From positions 1 through 18,406 of the forward strand of contig JAUVOZ010000019.1 in the NCBI GenBank assembly GCA_030598885.1: a stretch of DNA of 18,406 bases. Direction: 5' to 3'. Positions 6,653 to 13,547 of this stretch are shown here, one piece after another. Source of the DNA: Anaerolineae bacterium (GTDB lineage: Bacteria; Chloroflexota; Anaerolineae; Anaerolineales; E44-bin32). Positions within the stretch are counted from its first letter, which is position 1; each line of letters opens with the position of its first letter. The position numbers were made by a program, and so were the translations under genes. The notes below the pieces were generated by a model, which saw only the letters and a program-made list of their open reading frames with translations, had not been told where the DNA came from and did not search any database.

Positions 6653-7237
6653 TCATGATTTAAGTTCTTCAAGATAATGGATCAGAGTGTTGATCGATCT
6701 GTCCCGGCTGTCAGCCGATTTATTCACTCCATAAATAACCGAAGCACCCAACATGCCGGCAAATAACATTTCTGTTATGGCGCTGGTGTTAACATCATTC
6801 CTTAATTCACCTTTTGCCTTTCCCTCATCCAAAAGCCTCTTAAGCATCGCCTTAAGGTCGATAAAGCCTTTGTTAACTTCTTTACATAAATGGGGGCGTT
6901 GGTCATCCAATTCAACCGAAAAGGTAGTAAAGATACAACCCCCGGGAAAATTCTCGGGATCGTTGAGATACCGATCTTTGTAGTTTTCCAGGAGCTTCTG
7001 GATTTTTCCAATCGGACTTTCGATCCCATCCAGACCTAAAAGGGTCTTTTCACGCCAAATTCTTTGCGCTTCATGTAGAACCTCGAAGAACAGGTCCTCT
7101 TTGCTTGCGAAATGATTATAAAAACCACCTTTTGAGGTATTCGCGGCTTCTAAAATATCGCTAATAGACGTGCTTAAAAATCCCTTCAAGGAGAATAATC
7201 TTAAGGACTCGTGGATGATTCTTTCTTTTAGTATCAC
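6653..7237 (-). CDS. TetR/AcrR family transcriptional regulator, first gene of the operon
   Basis: A 194-residue regulator with a typical N-terminal helix-turn-helix: RIIHESLRLFSLKGF (6-20), SISDILEAANTSKGGFYNHF (24-43) and ASKEDLF (44-50). The C-terminal helical domain (about 60-190), which would bind the inducer, is variable as expected. It contains C-I-F-T-T-F near 100, as in TetR_C domains next to fatty-acid and xenobiotic genes. The start is a GTG with no obvious Shine-Dalgarno site. An 18-bp near-palindrome with the GACCGGTC core common in TetR-type operators lies 24 bases upstream, right after the -10 box, so the gene probably represses itself and the operon behind it. The inducer could be an acyl-CoA or a free acid of the pathway; this is inference. 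Confidence 0.92.
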   Translation of the reverse strand: MILKERIIHESLRLFSLKGFLSTSISDILEAANTSKGGFYNHFASKEDLFFEVLHEAQRIWREKTLLGLDGIESPIGKIQKLLENYKDRYLNDPENFPGGCIFTTFSVELDDQRPHLCKEVNKGFIDLKAMLKRLLDEGKAKGELRNDVNTSAITEMLFAGMLGASVIYGVNKSADSRDRSINTLIHYLEELKS

Positions 7238-7260
7238 TATTTACTTTGAACGAGGTGATG

Positions 7261-7278
7261 AGACAGACCGGTCGGTCT
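7261..7278. promoter_or_regulatory. Probable TetR-type operator
   Basis: AGACAGACCGGTCGGTCT is an imperfect palindrome (16 of 18 positions symmetric) around GACCGGTC. It lies between the -10 box and the TetR start codon, where a bound repressor would block transcription. The core matches the GACCGACCGGTC-like operators known for several TetR repressors. Confidence 0.65.
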
Positions 7279-7281
7279 TAC

Positions 7282-7308
7282 TTTATACTTATTTTCACAA
7301 ATTGTCAA
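7282..7308 (-). promoter_or_regulatory. Sigma-70-like promoter of the TetR-led operon
   Basis: On the minus strand there is a perfect TTGACA (7303-7308), then TATAAA (7282-7287). The 15-bp spacer is short but tolerable. The operator begins 3 bases further downstream. This is the only good promoter seen for the whole run of minus-strand genes down to the AbfD-like gene. Confidence 0.5.
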
Positions 7309-7400
7309 TTATTGAGTACTAGGGAGTGTGATTGCATATTGAGACGAGAGCCTAGGGGCTGAGACTGAGATGCAGGAGAATCGAAAAGGTTATGTGATGA

Positions 7401-7427
7401 TTGACACATTTGCTAATATTGTATAAT
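7401..7427 (+). promoter_or_regulatory. Sigma-70-like promoter for the ABC ATPase genes
   Basis: TTGACA (7401-7406) and TATAAT (7422-7427) are both perfect, with a 15-bp spacer. They point toward the ATPase genes, whose first start codon is about 200 bases away. The implied long leader (7428-7628) contains an inverted repeat, AGGCAAGA (7524-7531) with TCTTGCCT (7547-7554), and CAGGAT (7567-7572) with ATCCTG (7588-7593) followed by TTTT. The second could be a weak attenuator. I see no gene between 7238 and 7628. Confidence 0.45.
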
Positions 7428-7628
7428 TGCTGATGATTAATGCGTTTCTTTTCTAATCCCCATTTTGAGCATCCCGTTATCGCTCAATTCAACTATGGAG
7501 CGAGCTATTGTTTCCTGATCTATAGGCAAGAGTTAATCCAAGCTGATCTTGCCTCATTGTCCTCATCAGGATAGGTCTATGAGATTGATCCTGTTTTGAA
7601 TGTGTACTTCATATATGGAGAATAGGCT

Positions 7629-8618
7629 TTGGCTCAAAGAGTCCTTGAAGTAAATAACCTTGTAACGTGTTTCAAGACAAACGAAGGAACCGTTCACGCT
7701 GTCAATGGCATTTCATTCTATGTTGAGGAGGGTGAGACATTAGGAATCGTGGGGGAAAGTGGATGTGGTAAAAGTGTCTCAATGCTCTCTGTACTGAATT
7801 TGCTACCGCAACCTCCGGCTAATGTTTCAGCTGATAGTATCCGTTTTCAAGACACGGAATTGACAAAAGCCTCTAAAGGGGAAATGCGAAACATTCGAGG
7901 AAGTAAGATTGCCATGATCTTCCAAGATCCCTTGACTTCCCTGAACCCAGTCCTTACGATGGGATTTCAAATCATGGAACCATTGCGTCTTCACCTTGGG
8001 ATGAGCGAAGAGGAAGCACGAAACAGAGCCGGTGAATTGCTCCATCTAGTGGGCATTCCCGAACCCCACGACCGCCTTAGTGACTATCCCCATCAGTTCT
8101 CAGGTGGAATGCGTCAACGCGCCATGATCGCTATGGCTCTAACGTGCAATCCACCCTTGGTGATCGCTGATGAACCGACAACCGCCTTGGACGTCACAAT
8201 CCAGGCACAGATCGTCGATCTTGTCAAGCGGCTACGGGACAAATTTGGCATGTCCTTGATCTGGATCACTCACGATCTGGGTGTCGTGGCGGGGTTGGCT
8301 GATCGCGTGAATGTAATGTATGCTGGCTTCGTAGTTGAAACTGCGCCGATTAATGATGTATATATGGTCCCACGTCACCCCTATACTGCAGCATTGTTAC
8401 GTTCACTACCACGTATAGATGGTAGCCAGGAGGAGCAACTTGAGTCTATTGACGGAATGCCACCAGAATTATTAGAACTACCCCCTGGTTGTCCCTTTGC
8501 GCCGCGTTGTGCATTCACAAAAGATATTTGTAGGCAGCAAAATCCGCATTTAAAAGAAATAAATCCAGAACACTGGATCGCTTGCTGGGTGGACATTACC
8601 ACAGGCAAAGTTCGATGA
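7629..8618 (+). CDS. Peptide/nickel-type ABC transporter ATPase, OppD/DppD-like
   Basis: A 329-residue ATP-binding subunit of the oligopeptide/dipeptide/nickel importer family, acting on the cytoplasmic face of the membrane. Walker A is GESGCGKS (42-49), followed by the Q-loop IFQDPLTSLNP, the signature SGGMRQR, Walker B VIADEPTTALD and the switch THDLGV. The C-terminal extension typical of this family has CPFAPRC and further cysteines (C-x6-C..C), which in some DppD/OppD proteins holds an iron-sulfur cluster. The start is TTG, supported by GGAG 8 nt upstream; the ATG at 7615 is in another frame. The gene overlaps its OppF partner by 4 bases. No permease or binding-protein gene lies on either side, so the pair may serve a membrane complex encoded elsewhere. 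Confidence 0.92.
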   Translation: MAQRVLEVNNLVTCFKTNEGTVHAVNGISFYVEEGETLGIVGESGCGKSVSMLSVLNLLPQPPANVSADSIRFQDTELTKASKGEMRNIRGSKIAMIFQDPLTSLNPVLTMGFQIMEPLRLHLGMSEEEARNRAGELLHLVGIPEPHDRLSDYPHQFSGGMRQRAMIAMALTCNPPLVIADEPTTALDVTIQAQIVDLVKRLRDKFGMSLIWITHDLGVVAGLADRVNVMYAGFVVETAPINDVYMVPRHPYTAALLRSLPRIDGSQEEQLESIDGMPPELLELPPGCPFAPRCAFTKDICRQQNPHLKEINPEHWIACWVDITTGKVR

Positions 8619-9595
8619 ACAATGATATTCTAATTCAGGTTAAAAATCTCACCAAGCATTTTCCCATAACCCGCGGCGCTATCATTCAGCGGCAGGTTGG
8701 AGCAGTACAAGCGGTTGATAAAGTTACTTTCACAATACGGAAAGGCGAGACGTTAGGCTTGGTAGGAGAGAGCGGTTGTGGTAAAACCACAACCGGACGC
8801 ACAATCCTGCAGTTGTATCGTCCCACAGCTGGTGAGGTGTTTTTCCGTGGAATTGAACTGGCCAAGTTGAAAGGTAAGCAACTGCGTCGCGCCCGAAGGA
8901 ACATGCAAATGGTGTTCCAAGACCCTTACGCTTCCCTTAATCCAAGGATGAACATTGGTAATATTATCGCTGAACCTCTCGAGGTACATAAAATCGGTGA
9001 CCGGCAAGAACGTCGGGAGCGAGTTCAGGAGTTACTCAGGTTGGTTGGCCTTAGCCCTCATTTCCTCACCCGCTACCCGCACGAATTTTCTGGAGGGCAG
9101 CGGCAACGCGTCGGTATAGCGCGCGCCCTTGCCTTACAACCAGAATTCATTGTTCTTGACGAGCCAATCTCTGCCTTAGATGTTTCTATCCAGGCTCAGG
9201 TGGTTAATTTATTGGCCCAATTGCAGCAAACCTTCGGCTTAACCTACTTATTTATTGCTCATGATCTGAGCATGGTGCGCCACATTTCTGACCGTACAGC
9301 TGTGATGTACCTGGGCAAAATTATCGAGCTGGCGACCCGCAACGAGTTGTATGGTCACCCCTTGCATCCCTACACCCAGGCATTGCTCTCGGCGGTTCCG
9401 ATCCCCGATCCGATTAGGGAGAGAAAGCGGCAGCGTATCATCCTGGAAGGGGACGTACCCAGTCCTGCTAATCCTCCCAGGGGTTGCCGGTTCCGCCCTC
9501 GTTGTCCATCCATACAAGATTTATGTAAGCAAAAAGATCCGGAGTGGCGTGAGGTAGCCGCTGATCATTGGGTGGCTTGTGCGTTGTACAATTGA
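8615..9595 (+). CDS. Peptide/nickel-type ABC transporter ATPase, OppF/DppF-like
   Basis: A 326-residue partner ATPase. Motifs in order are Walker A GESGCGKTT, Q-loop VFQDPYASLNPR, signature SGGQRQRVGIARAL, Walker B FIVLDEPISALD and switch AHDLSMV. The C-terminal extension carries GCRFRPRCP and further Cys, as in DppF. The ATG at 8615 overlaps the upstream stop as ATGA, which couples translation of the two ATPases; a frame extension to a TTG at 8582 would add 11 residues without family support. OppD and OppF normally form the heterodimeric motor of one importer, so substrate specificity cannot be read from them alone. Confidence 0.93.
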   Translation: MNNDILIQVKNLTKHFPITRGAIIQRQVGAVQAVDKVTFTIRKGETLGLVGESGCGKTTTGRTILQLYRPTAGEVFFRGIELAKLKGKQLRRARRNMQMVFQDPYASLNPRMNIGNIIAEPLEVHKIGDRQERRERVQELLRLVGLSPHFLTRYPHEFSGGQRQRVGIARALALQPEFIVLDEPISALDVSIQAQVVNLLAQLQQTFGLTYLFIAHDLSMVRHISDRTAVMYLGKIIELATRNELYGHPLHPYTQALLSAVPIPDPIRERKRQRIILEGDVPSPANPPRGCRFRPRCPSIQDLCKQKDPEWREVAADHWVACALYN

Positions 9596-9905
9596 AAGGA
9601 TCTTCCAAAAGCGTAGCCTAGGTTAAATCATAACCTATAAAACATAAGCTTCGTCCTCCTGGAGAGCTAACCAGCTATGATTAACCCCTTCGCACTACTC
9701 ACTTCTTGTGCGTGAAGACCGCTTCTTCAAGGTGACTTATACAGAATTGCCAATGCTTACATCTCGGTGATCGCTCATATGTCTTACCCATTCAGGGAAT
9801 TTGGTTTTCTATAGCAGATGAGGATAATTACATGGTACCAGACGACATGGACCATTGCTGATTGCTTTCTATATTGTGATGACTTTTGACCCGACATAGG
9901 ACAAG
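9596..9905. other. Intergenic region between ABC ATPases and acyl-CoA ligase
   Basis: I see no gene in these 310 bases. Shortly after the ATPase stop lies a perfect 7-bp stem, TAGGTTA (9619-9625) with TAACCTA (9631-9637) and a 5-base loop. There is no T-run after it, so it is at best a weak termination or processing signal. No convincing promoter for the ligase was found. Confidence 0.3.
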
Positions 9906-11564
9906 ATGGGAACAATGACCGCTTATGATTATCAACTTTTGATCAAGCATCTTCTCGAGCATGGCGTTGCCTGGGCGCCGGACCAGGAGATCCTCTACCG
10001 GGATAATTTCCGATACACATATAGAGACATGTACCAGCGGGTCCTGAAGCTGGCCTCAGCACTCCAGCAGCTAGGTGTCAGTCAGGGGACCAAGGTCGGG
10101 GTGATCGAGCGGGACAGCCACCGGTACCTGGAAATGTACTTTGCCATTCCGGGGATCGGTGCGGTACTCCATACAATCAATCCCAACCTGGCGCCAGAGA
10201 GCGTGCTCTACACAATGGAGCACGCCGAGGACGAGGTGCTGATCTTCCACGAGGACTTCCTCCCGTTCGCTGAACAAGCGCGCGAACGCCTACCGGGGAT
10301 CCGGCACTTCATCGTTATCATGGACGGGGGCGAGGTGGAGCTCCCCTTCACGGCTCTCGAGTATGAGGTGCTGGTGGAGAGCGCCGAGCCGTTGCAAATA
10401 CTGCCAGATTTCTCTGAAGACACACAGGCCACGCTCTCCTACACCACCGGAACTACAGGGGTCCCGAAGGGGGTCTACTTCTCCCACCGGCAGCTTGTTC
10501 TGCACACCTTCGCCGGTTGGGGCTCAATTGCCGTCTTTGGTAACGACGGTGGGTTGAACAAGCACGATGTATATATGCCGCTAACTCCCATGTTCCACGT
10601 TCATGCCTGGGGCTTGCCGTATGTCGCCACGGTATTCGGGTTGAAGCAAATTTACCCCGGCTACTATGACTATGAGATGATCCTCCGGCTCATCCAGGAG
10701 GAGAAGGCTACTTTTACTCACTGTGTCCCAACTATTCTTCAGCGGGTGTTGGAGGTCGCCGAAGCGGAGAATGCTGATCTCAGTGGTTGGAAAGTGATCA
10801 TCGGCGGCGCGCGTCTGACGAAGGGTCTCGCCAAGCGAGCACAAGCCCTGGGGATAGACATTACCGGCGGCTACGGGCTATCGGAGTCCTGCCCTTTCCT
10901 CACACTTGCTTCACTTCGACCCTCCATGGAGAAGCGTGGTAGTGATGAAGCGCAGCTGGATGTGCGGATCAAGACAGGGTTCCCCATGCCGTTGGTTAAG
11001 ATCCGGGTCGTGGGCTCGGATGGGAAGGATGTTGAGAGTGATGGCTCGGAGACGGGAGAGATCGTCGTGCGTTCACCATGGCTTACACCTGGCTACTACA
11101 AAGACGCTAAACGGACAGAAGAATTGTGGTCTGGGGGATGGATGCACACCGGTGATGTAGCCAACATTGATGGTGCCGGCTATATCCAGATCGTCGAGCG
11201 CATGAAGGAGATCATCAAGAGTGGCGGCGAGTGGATCGTATCCCTCGAATTGGAAAACATACTCAGCTTGCATGACGATGTCATGGAAGCGGGTGTGATC
11301 GGGGTTCCGGATGAAAAGTGGGGAGAACGACCATTGGCGGTTGTCGTGCCTATCAAAGGAAAAGAGGAGATCCTCTCGATTGAGGTCCTAAAAGAACATC
11401 TAAATGCCTCGGTGAAGGAGGGATTGATCGCTAAGTGGGCAGTTCCTGATCACTTTGTCATTGTGGCTGAGCTACCGAAAACGAGTGTTGGTAAGATCGA
11501 TAAGAAAGCGCTGCGTAAGCAATACCCGATGCCACCAGGTAGCGAATTTATGAAGGACTCCTAG
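9906..11564 (+). CDS. AMP-forming acyl-CoA ligase (fatty-acid-CoA synthetase family)
   Basis: A 552-residue adenylate-forming enzyme (ANL superfamily) that activates a carboxylic acid with ATP to an acyl-AMP and then to acyl-CoA. The ATP loop YTTGTTGVPKG is at 179-189, the A5-type motif GGYGLSES at 321-328, the ribose-binding motif GWMHTGD at 411-417, and the C-terminal catalytic lysine is Lys530 in KTSVGKIDKK. Overall size and order resemble AlkK-type medium-chain ligases, and the substrate is probably a medium-chain or aromatic acid; this cannot be fixed from sequence. AGGA stands 4 nt before the ATG at 9906, and a second ATG at 9915 is possible. The epimerase-like gene follows after 52 bases on the same strand, suggesting one transcript for acid activation and acyl-CoA metabolism. 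Confidence 0.93.
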   Translation: MGTMTAYDYQLLIKHLLEHGVAWAPDQEILYRDNFRYTYRDMYQRVLKLASALQQLGVSQGTKVGVIERDSHRYLEMYFAIPGIGAVLHTINPNLAPESVLYTMEHAEDEVLIFHEDFLPFAEQARERLPGIRHFIVIMDGGEVELPFTALEYEVLVESAEPLQILPDFSEDTQATLSYTTGTTGVPKGVYFSHRQLVLHTFAGWGSIAVFGNDGGLNKHDVYMPLTPMFHVHAWGLPYVATVFGLKQIYPGYYDYEMILRLIQEEKATFTHCVPTILQRVLEVAEAENADLSGWKVIIGGARLTKGLAKRAQALGIDITGGYGLSESCPFLTLASLRPSMEKRGSDEAQLDVRIKTGFPMPLVKIRVVGSDGKDVESDGSETGEIVVRSPWLTPGYYKDAKRTEELWSGGWMHTGDVANIDGAGYIQIVERMKEIIKSGGEWIVSLELENILSLHDDVMEAGVIGVPDEKWGERPLAVVVPIKGKEEILSIEVLKEHLNASVKEGLIAKWAVPDHFVIVAELPKTSVGKIDKKALRKQYPMPPGSEFMKDS

Positions 11565-11616
11565 AGAGCCAAGCCATGTGAGGGACGTTTCCCTTCTGGT
11601 CTGAATTGAGGTTCAG

Positions 11617-12183
11617 ATGTCATCCATCAAGCAAATTAATCATGTGGCTATCGTTGTCAAGGACATCGATGATGCCCTTTGTTTCTGGGAGGATGCGCTG
11701 GGTCTAAAGGTGACTCACGTTGAAAATATACCTGAACAAGACGCCCTCGTAGCGTTTCTATCAACGGGCGAGGCGGAAATTGAACTTGTAAAGCCCATGG
11801 ATAAAGATAGCAGCGTCGCCCATTATCTTAGCAAGCGCGGTCCTGGAATCCACCATATTTGCTTCGAGGTGGACGATATCGAAGCTTGTTTGGACAAACT
11901 CAGAGCCCATGATGTTCACCTAATCAACCCCGAGCCGGTAGTAGGGACGGGCGGGAAACGCGTTGCATTCATTCACCCAGAGAGCACACACGGTGTTCTT
12001 GTCGAGTTGTACGAGTTAACGGAACAGGAACCGGAGATTAGGCTGAGCCGTGTACGCGCCCTCGCTGATCGAGCTATTTTTGAAGGACAGGTTGCTACCG
12101 CAAGCGTATTAAAGTTCCTGCGAGGCATAAGGTACAGAGCGACTTCAGAAGAGAGGAGTACCCCTACTTCGGAGGAGTCGTAG
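11617..12183 (+). CDS. Methylmalonyl-CoA epimerase-like VOC protein with C-terminal extension
   Basis: Residues 1-135 match methylmalonyl-CoA epimerase of the vicinal-oxygen-chelate fold: NHVAIVVKDID (8-18) supplies metal ligand His9, IELVKP has Glu56, GIHHICFEVDDI (77-88) supplies His80, and VLVELYEL has Glu130. The enzyme normally swaps (R)- and (S)-methylmalonyl-CoA in propionate and branched-chain metabolism. The family is usually about 130-150 residues; this one has about 50 more, rich in Arg, Ser, Thr and Glu (RATSEERSTPTSEES at the end), without a domain I recognise. GAGG lies 5 nt before the ATG. No mutase genes are in view, so a different acyl-CoA or VOC substrate is possible. It ends 5 bases before the convergent broken gene. 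Confidence 0.85.
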   Translation: MSSIKQINHVAIVVKDIDDALCFWEDALGLKVTHVENIPEQDALVAFLSTGEAEIELVKPMDKDSSVAHYLSKRGPGIHHICFEVDDIEACLDKLRAHDVHLINPEPVVGTGGKRVAFIHPESTHGVLVELYELTEQEPEIRLSRVRALADRAIFEGQVATASVLKFLRGIRYRATSEERSTPTSEES

Positions 12184-12188
12184 CGCAA

Positions 12189-12903
12189 TCAGTCTCCGCT
12201 ATTCGAGCATAGTGTCGCACCTTCATCAGATTCGAGTGGCTCAAGAGGGATTGCAATGTGGAAAAAATCGCTATCGTTTCTCAAGTAATTGATAGCGAAC
12301 GTGTACCGGAAGCGATTTGAGGTATTTCCCTGCGACTGAATGGTTTGCCAATATAAATGTACACCGAAGAGTCCTTCATGCGGCTCTTGGGCCATGCCAT
12401 CTCCACGGTAGCTAGCAAAAGTTCTGGTAAGGAGAAGCGCATGTCGTCTGTAGGATGTATGCAACTGTCCGAGGACACCTGACATACCCAATCAGCAGCG
12501 GTGACGAGACGCGCACGGGCTTCGGCAGCAGCCTGCCGCAGTCTGTTGTAACCCTCGGAAGTGCTATCGCTTCCGACTGTACGCAACTTGTCTAAGCGGA
12601 TATGAATCGGTGCCGCCTCGATATCGATCCGATGAGGATCTACATCGAGGCGGCACCGATCGTCACCAAGGAGGTCATAATCCCCTGTCCCCAATCAATT
12701 TTATGCAGGGATAACGTGATCGCTCCCGTGCCCAGAAGTGTCAAGTAAACTCTGGGTTCGAGCAAGTCTGTAGCGTCTGGGATTTTGGTCGGCTCGGGTG
12801 GTAGGGTCGGCGAGGCTTCTGGCTTCACCTTATCCTAAGGATTGCAAGAGGAAAGATAGATGCAGAGGATCAGACCCGCTCGTGAGGTTACTGTGACCTT
12901 GAT
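12189..12903 (-). pseudogene. Decayed lipoprotein-like gene (hypothetical), several lesions
   Basis: Joining three minus-strand frames gives a protein-like reading. It starts near 12903 with KVTVTSRAGLILCIYLSSC, which looks like a lipoprotein signal with an L-S-S-C lipobox. An in-frame TAG follows two codons later. Next is a proline-rich linker (KPEASPTLPPEPTKIPD) and GAITLSLHKIDWGQG. A frame change near 12685 leads to RIDIEAAPIHIRLDKLRTVG and QAAAEARARLV. A second change near 12390 leads to GLFGVHLYWQTIQSQG and FAINYLRNDSDFFHIAIPLE, ending at 12189. The expected start codon is ATC instead of ATG. The lesions are a lost start, a nonsense codon and two frameshifts, so it should not make a full product. 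I do not recognise the family; an exported lipoprotein of about 235 residues is the best description. The reconstruction by eye is tentative. Confidence 0.4.
12606..12660. repeat. Perfect 17-bp inverted repeat forming a long hairpin
   Basis: ATCGGTGCCGCCTCGAT (12606-12622) is exactly repeated in inverted form at 12644-12660. Inside the 21-base spacer, GATCC (12626-12630) pairs with GGATC (12636-12640) around a 5-base loop, so the hairpin continues with two mismatches for 22 paired positions in all. No T-run follows on either strand, so it is not a normal terminator. It lies inside the decayed lipoprotein-like gene, close to one of its frame changes. Confidence 0.8.
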
Positions 12904-13547
12904 TGCTTCCCGCCAGCTGAGGTTTATGGTATCACTCGTGCTCTACCTCAATTGCCTGCGTCGGCCCCGATTACGGATTCGGGTTGGAGGGCTGAGAGGA
13001 TTGGATATTTAGATTATCGGCATACGTGCATGATATACGGGGCTCCACAATAATCACTGATATTGGCTTTGACGGGAATATCTTCAACGTTGATGCAGTC
13101 TCATGCCATTCTTAATATACGGCGACCAGGAGTGATTCGCGCGAAATTCAGGTGGATTACGATACAGTGTTTTTGGAGACCGGTAGCGTGGAGATGAGTT
13201 TTGACGGTGAAGTCGGAGCTATTAAATTTCCGGAAATAGGAGAAAGGAAATGCCAGACTAATAGTTGGGAATGTTTGTCGGATACCGAAACTCCGAATAA
13301 CACTTTGTAATGTTTCCAACCTATAAGTGCTGTTAGGAAATTCCGACTTGACATTGGTTAAAACGTTGCACTCGTATTGCTCAAACGGATAGTGTGTCAG
13401 CCCACAAGAAAGCTAGCCCGGGGACAACTGGAGACAAAACGATGGATTAGATCTCATTTTATTTATTGCGCTCATATTATCCACAATATATGTGGTAATG
13501 TATCTTGCTGGAGATTGCTCGTCCCCTCATGGTCAGTATGGCGCGAA
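12904..13547. other. Gene-poor spacer before the aldehyde oxidoreductase
   Basis: I see no convincing gene in about 640 bases. A 51-codon plus frame (12860-13015) with a purine-rich leader overlaps the left end but shows no family. The plus frame around 13150-13240 (TVFLETGSVEMSFDGEVG) looks slightly protein-like without a start, and may be an old remnant. An imperfect hairpin, CCACA (13481-13485) with TGTGG (13491-13495) plus four more pairs around a bulged T, lies about 50 bases beyond the stop of the aldehyde oxidoreductase gene and could stabilise that transcript's 3' end. It lacks a T-run. Confidence 0.3.

Noticed and set aside
6607..6672. Longer SDR start at a TTG (6672)
   Set aside because: It overlaps the TetR stop, adds 22 hydrophilic residues not found in the family, and the internal ATG has a better ribosome site and motif spacing.
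9619..9637. Rho-independent terminator after the ABC ATPase genes
   Set aside because: The 7-bp stem is AT-rich and is not followed by a T-run.
12860..13015. 51-codon plus-strand frame with a purine-rich leader
   Set aside because: Arg/Leu-rich sequence with no recognisable domain, antisense to the probable lipoprotein remnant.
13101..13354. Overlapping minus-strand frames of 65-72 codons
   Set aside because: Phe/Ser/Leu-rich low-quality sequence of the kind antisense AT-rich DNA gives; no start signals.
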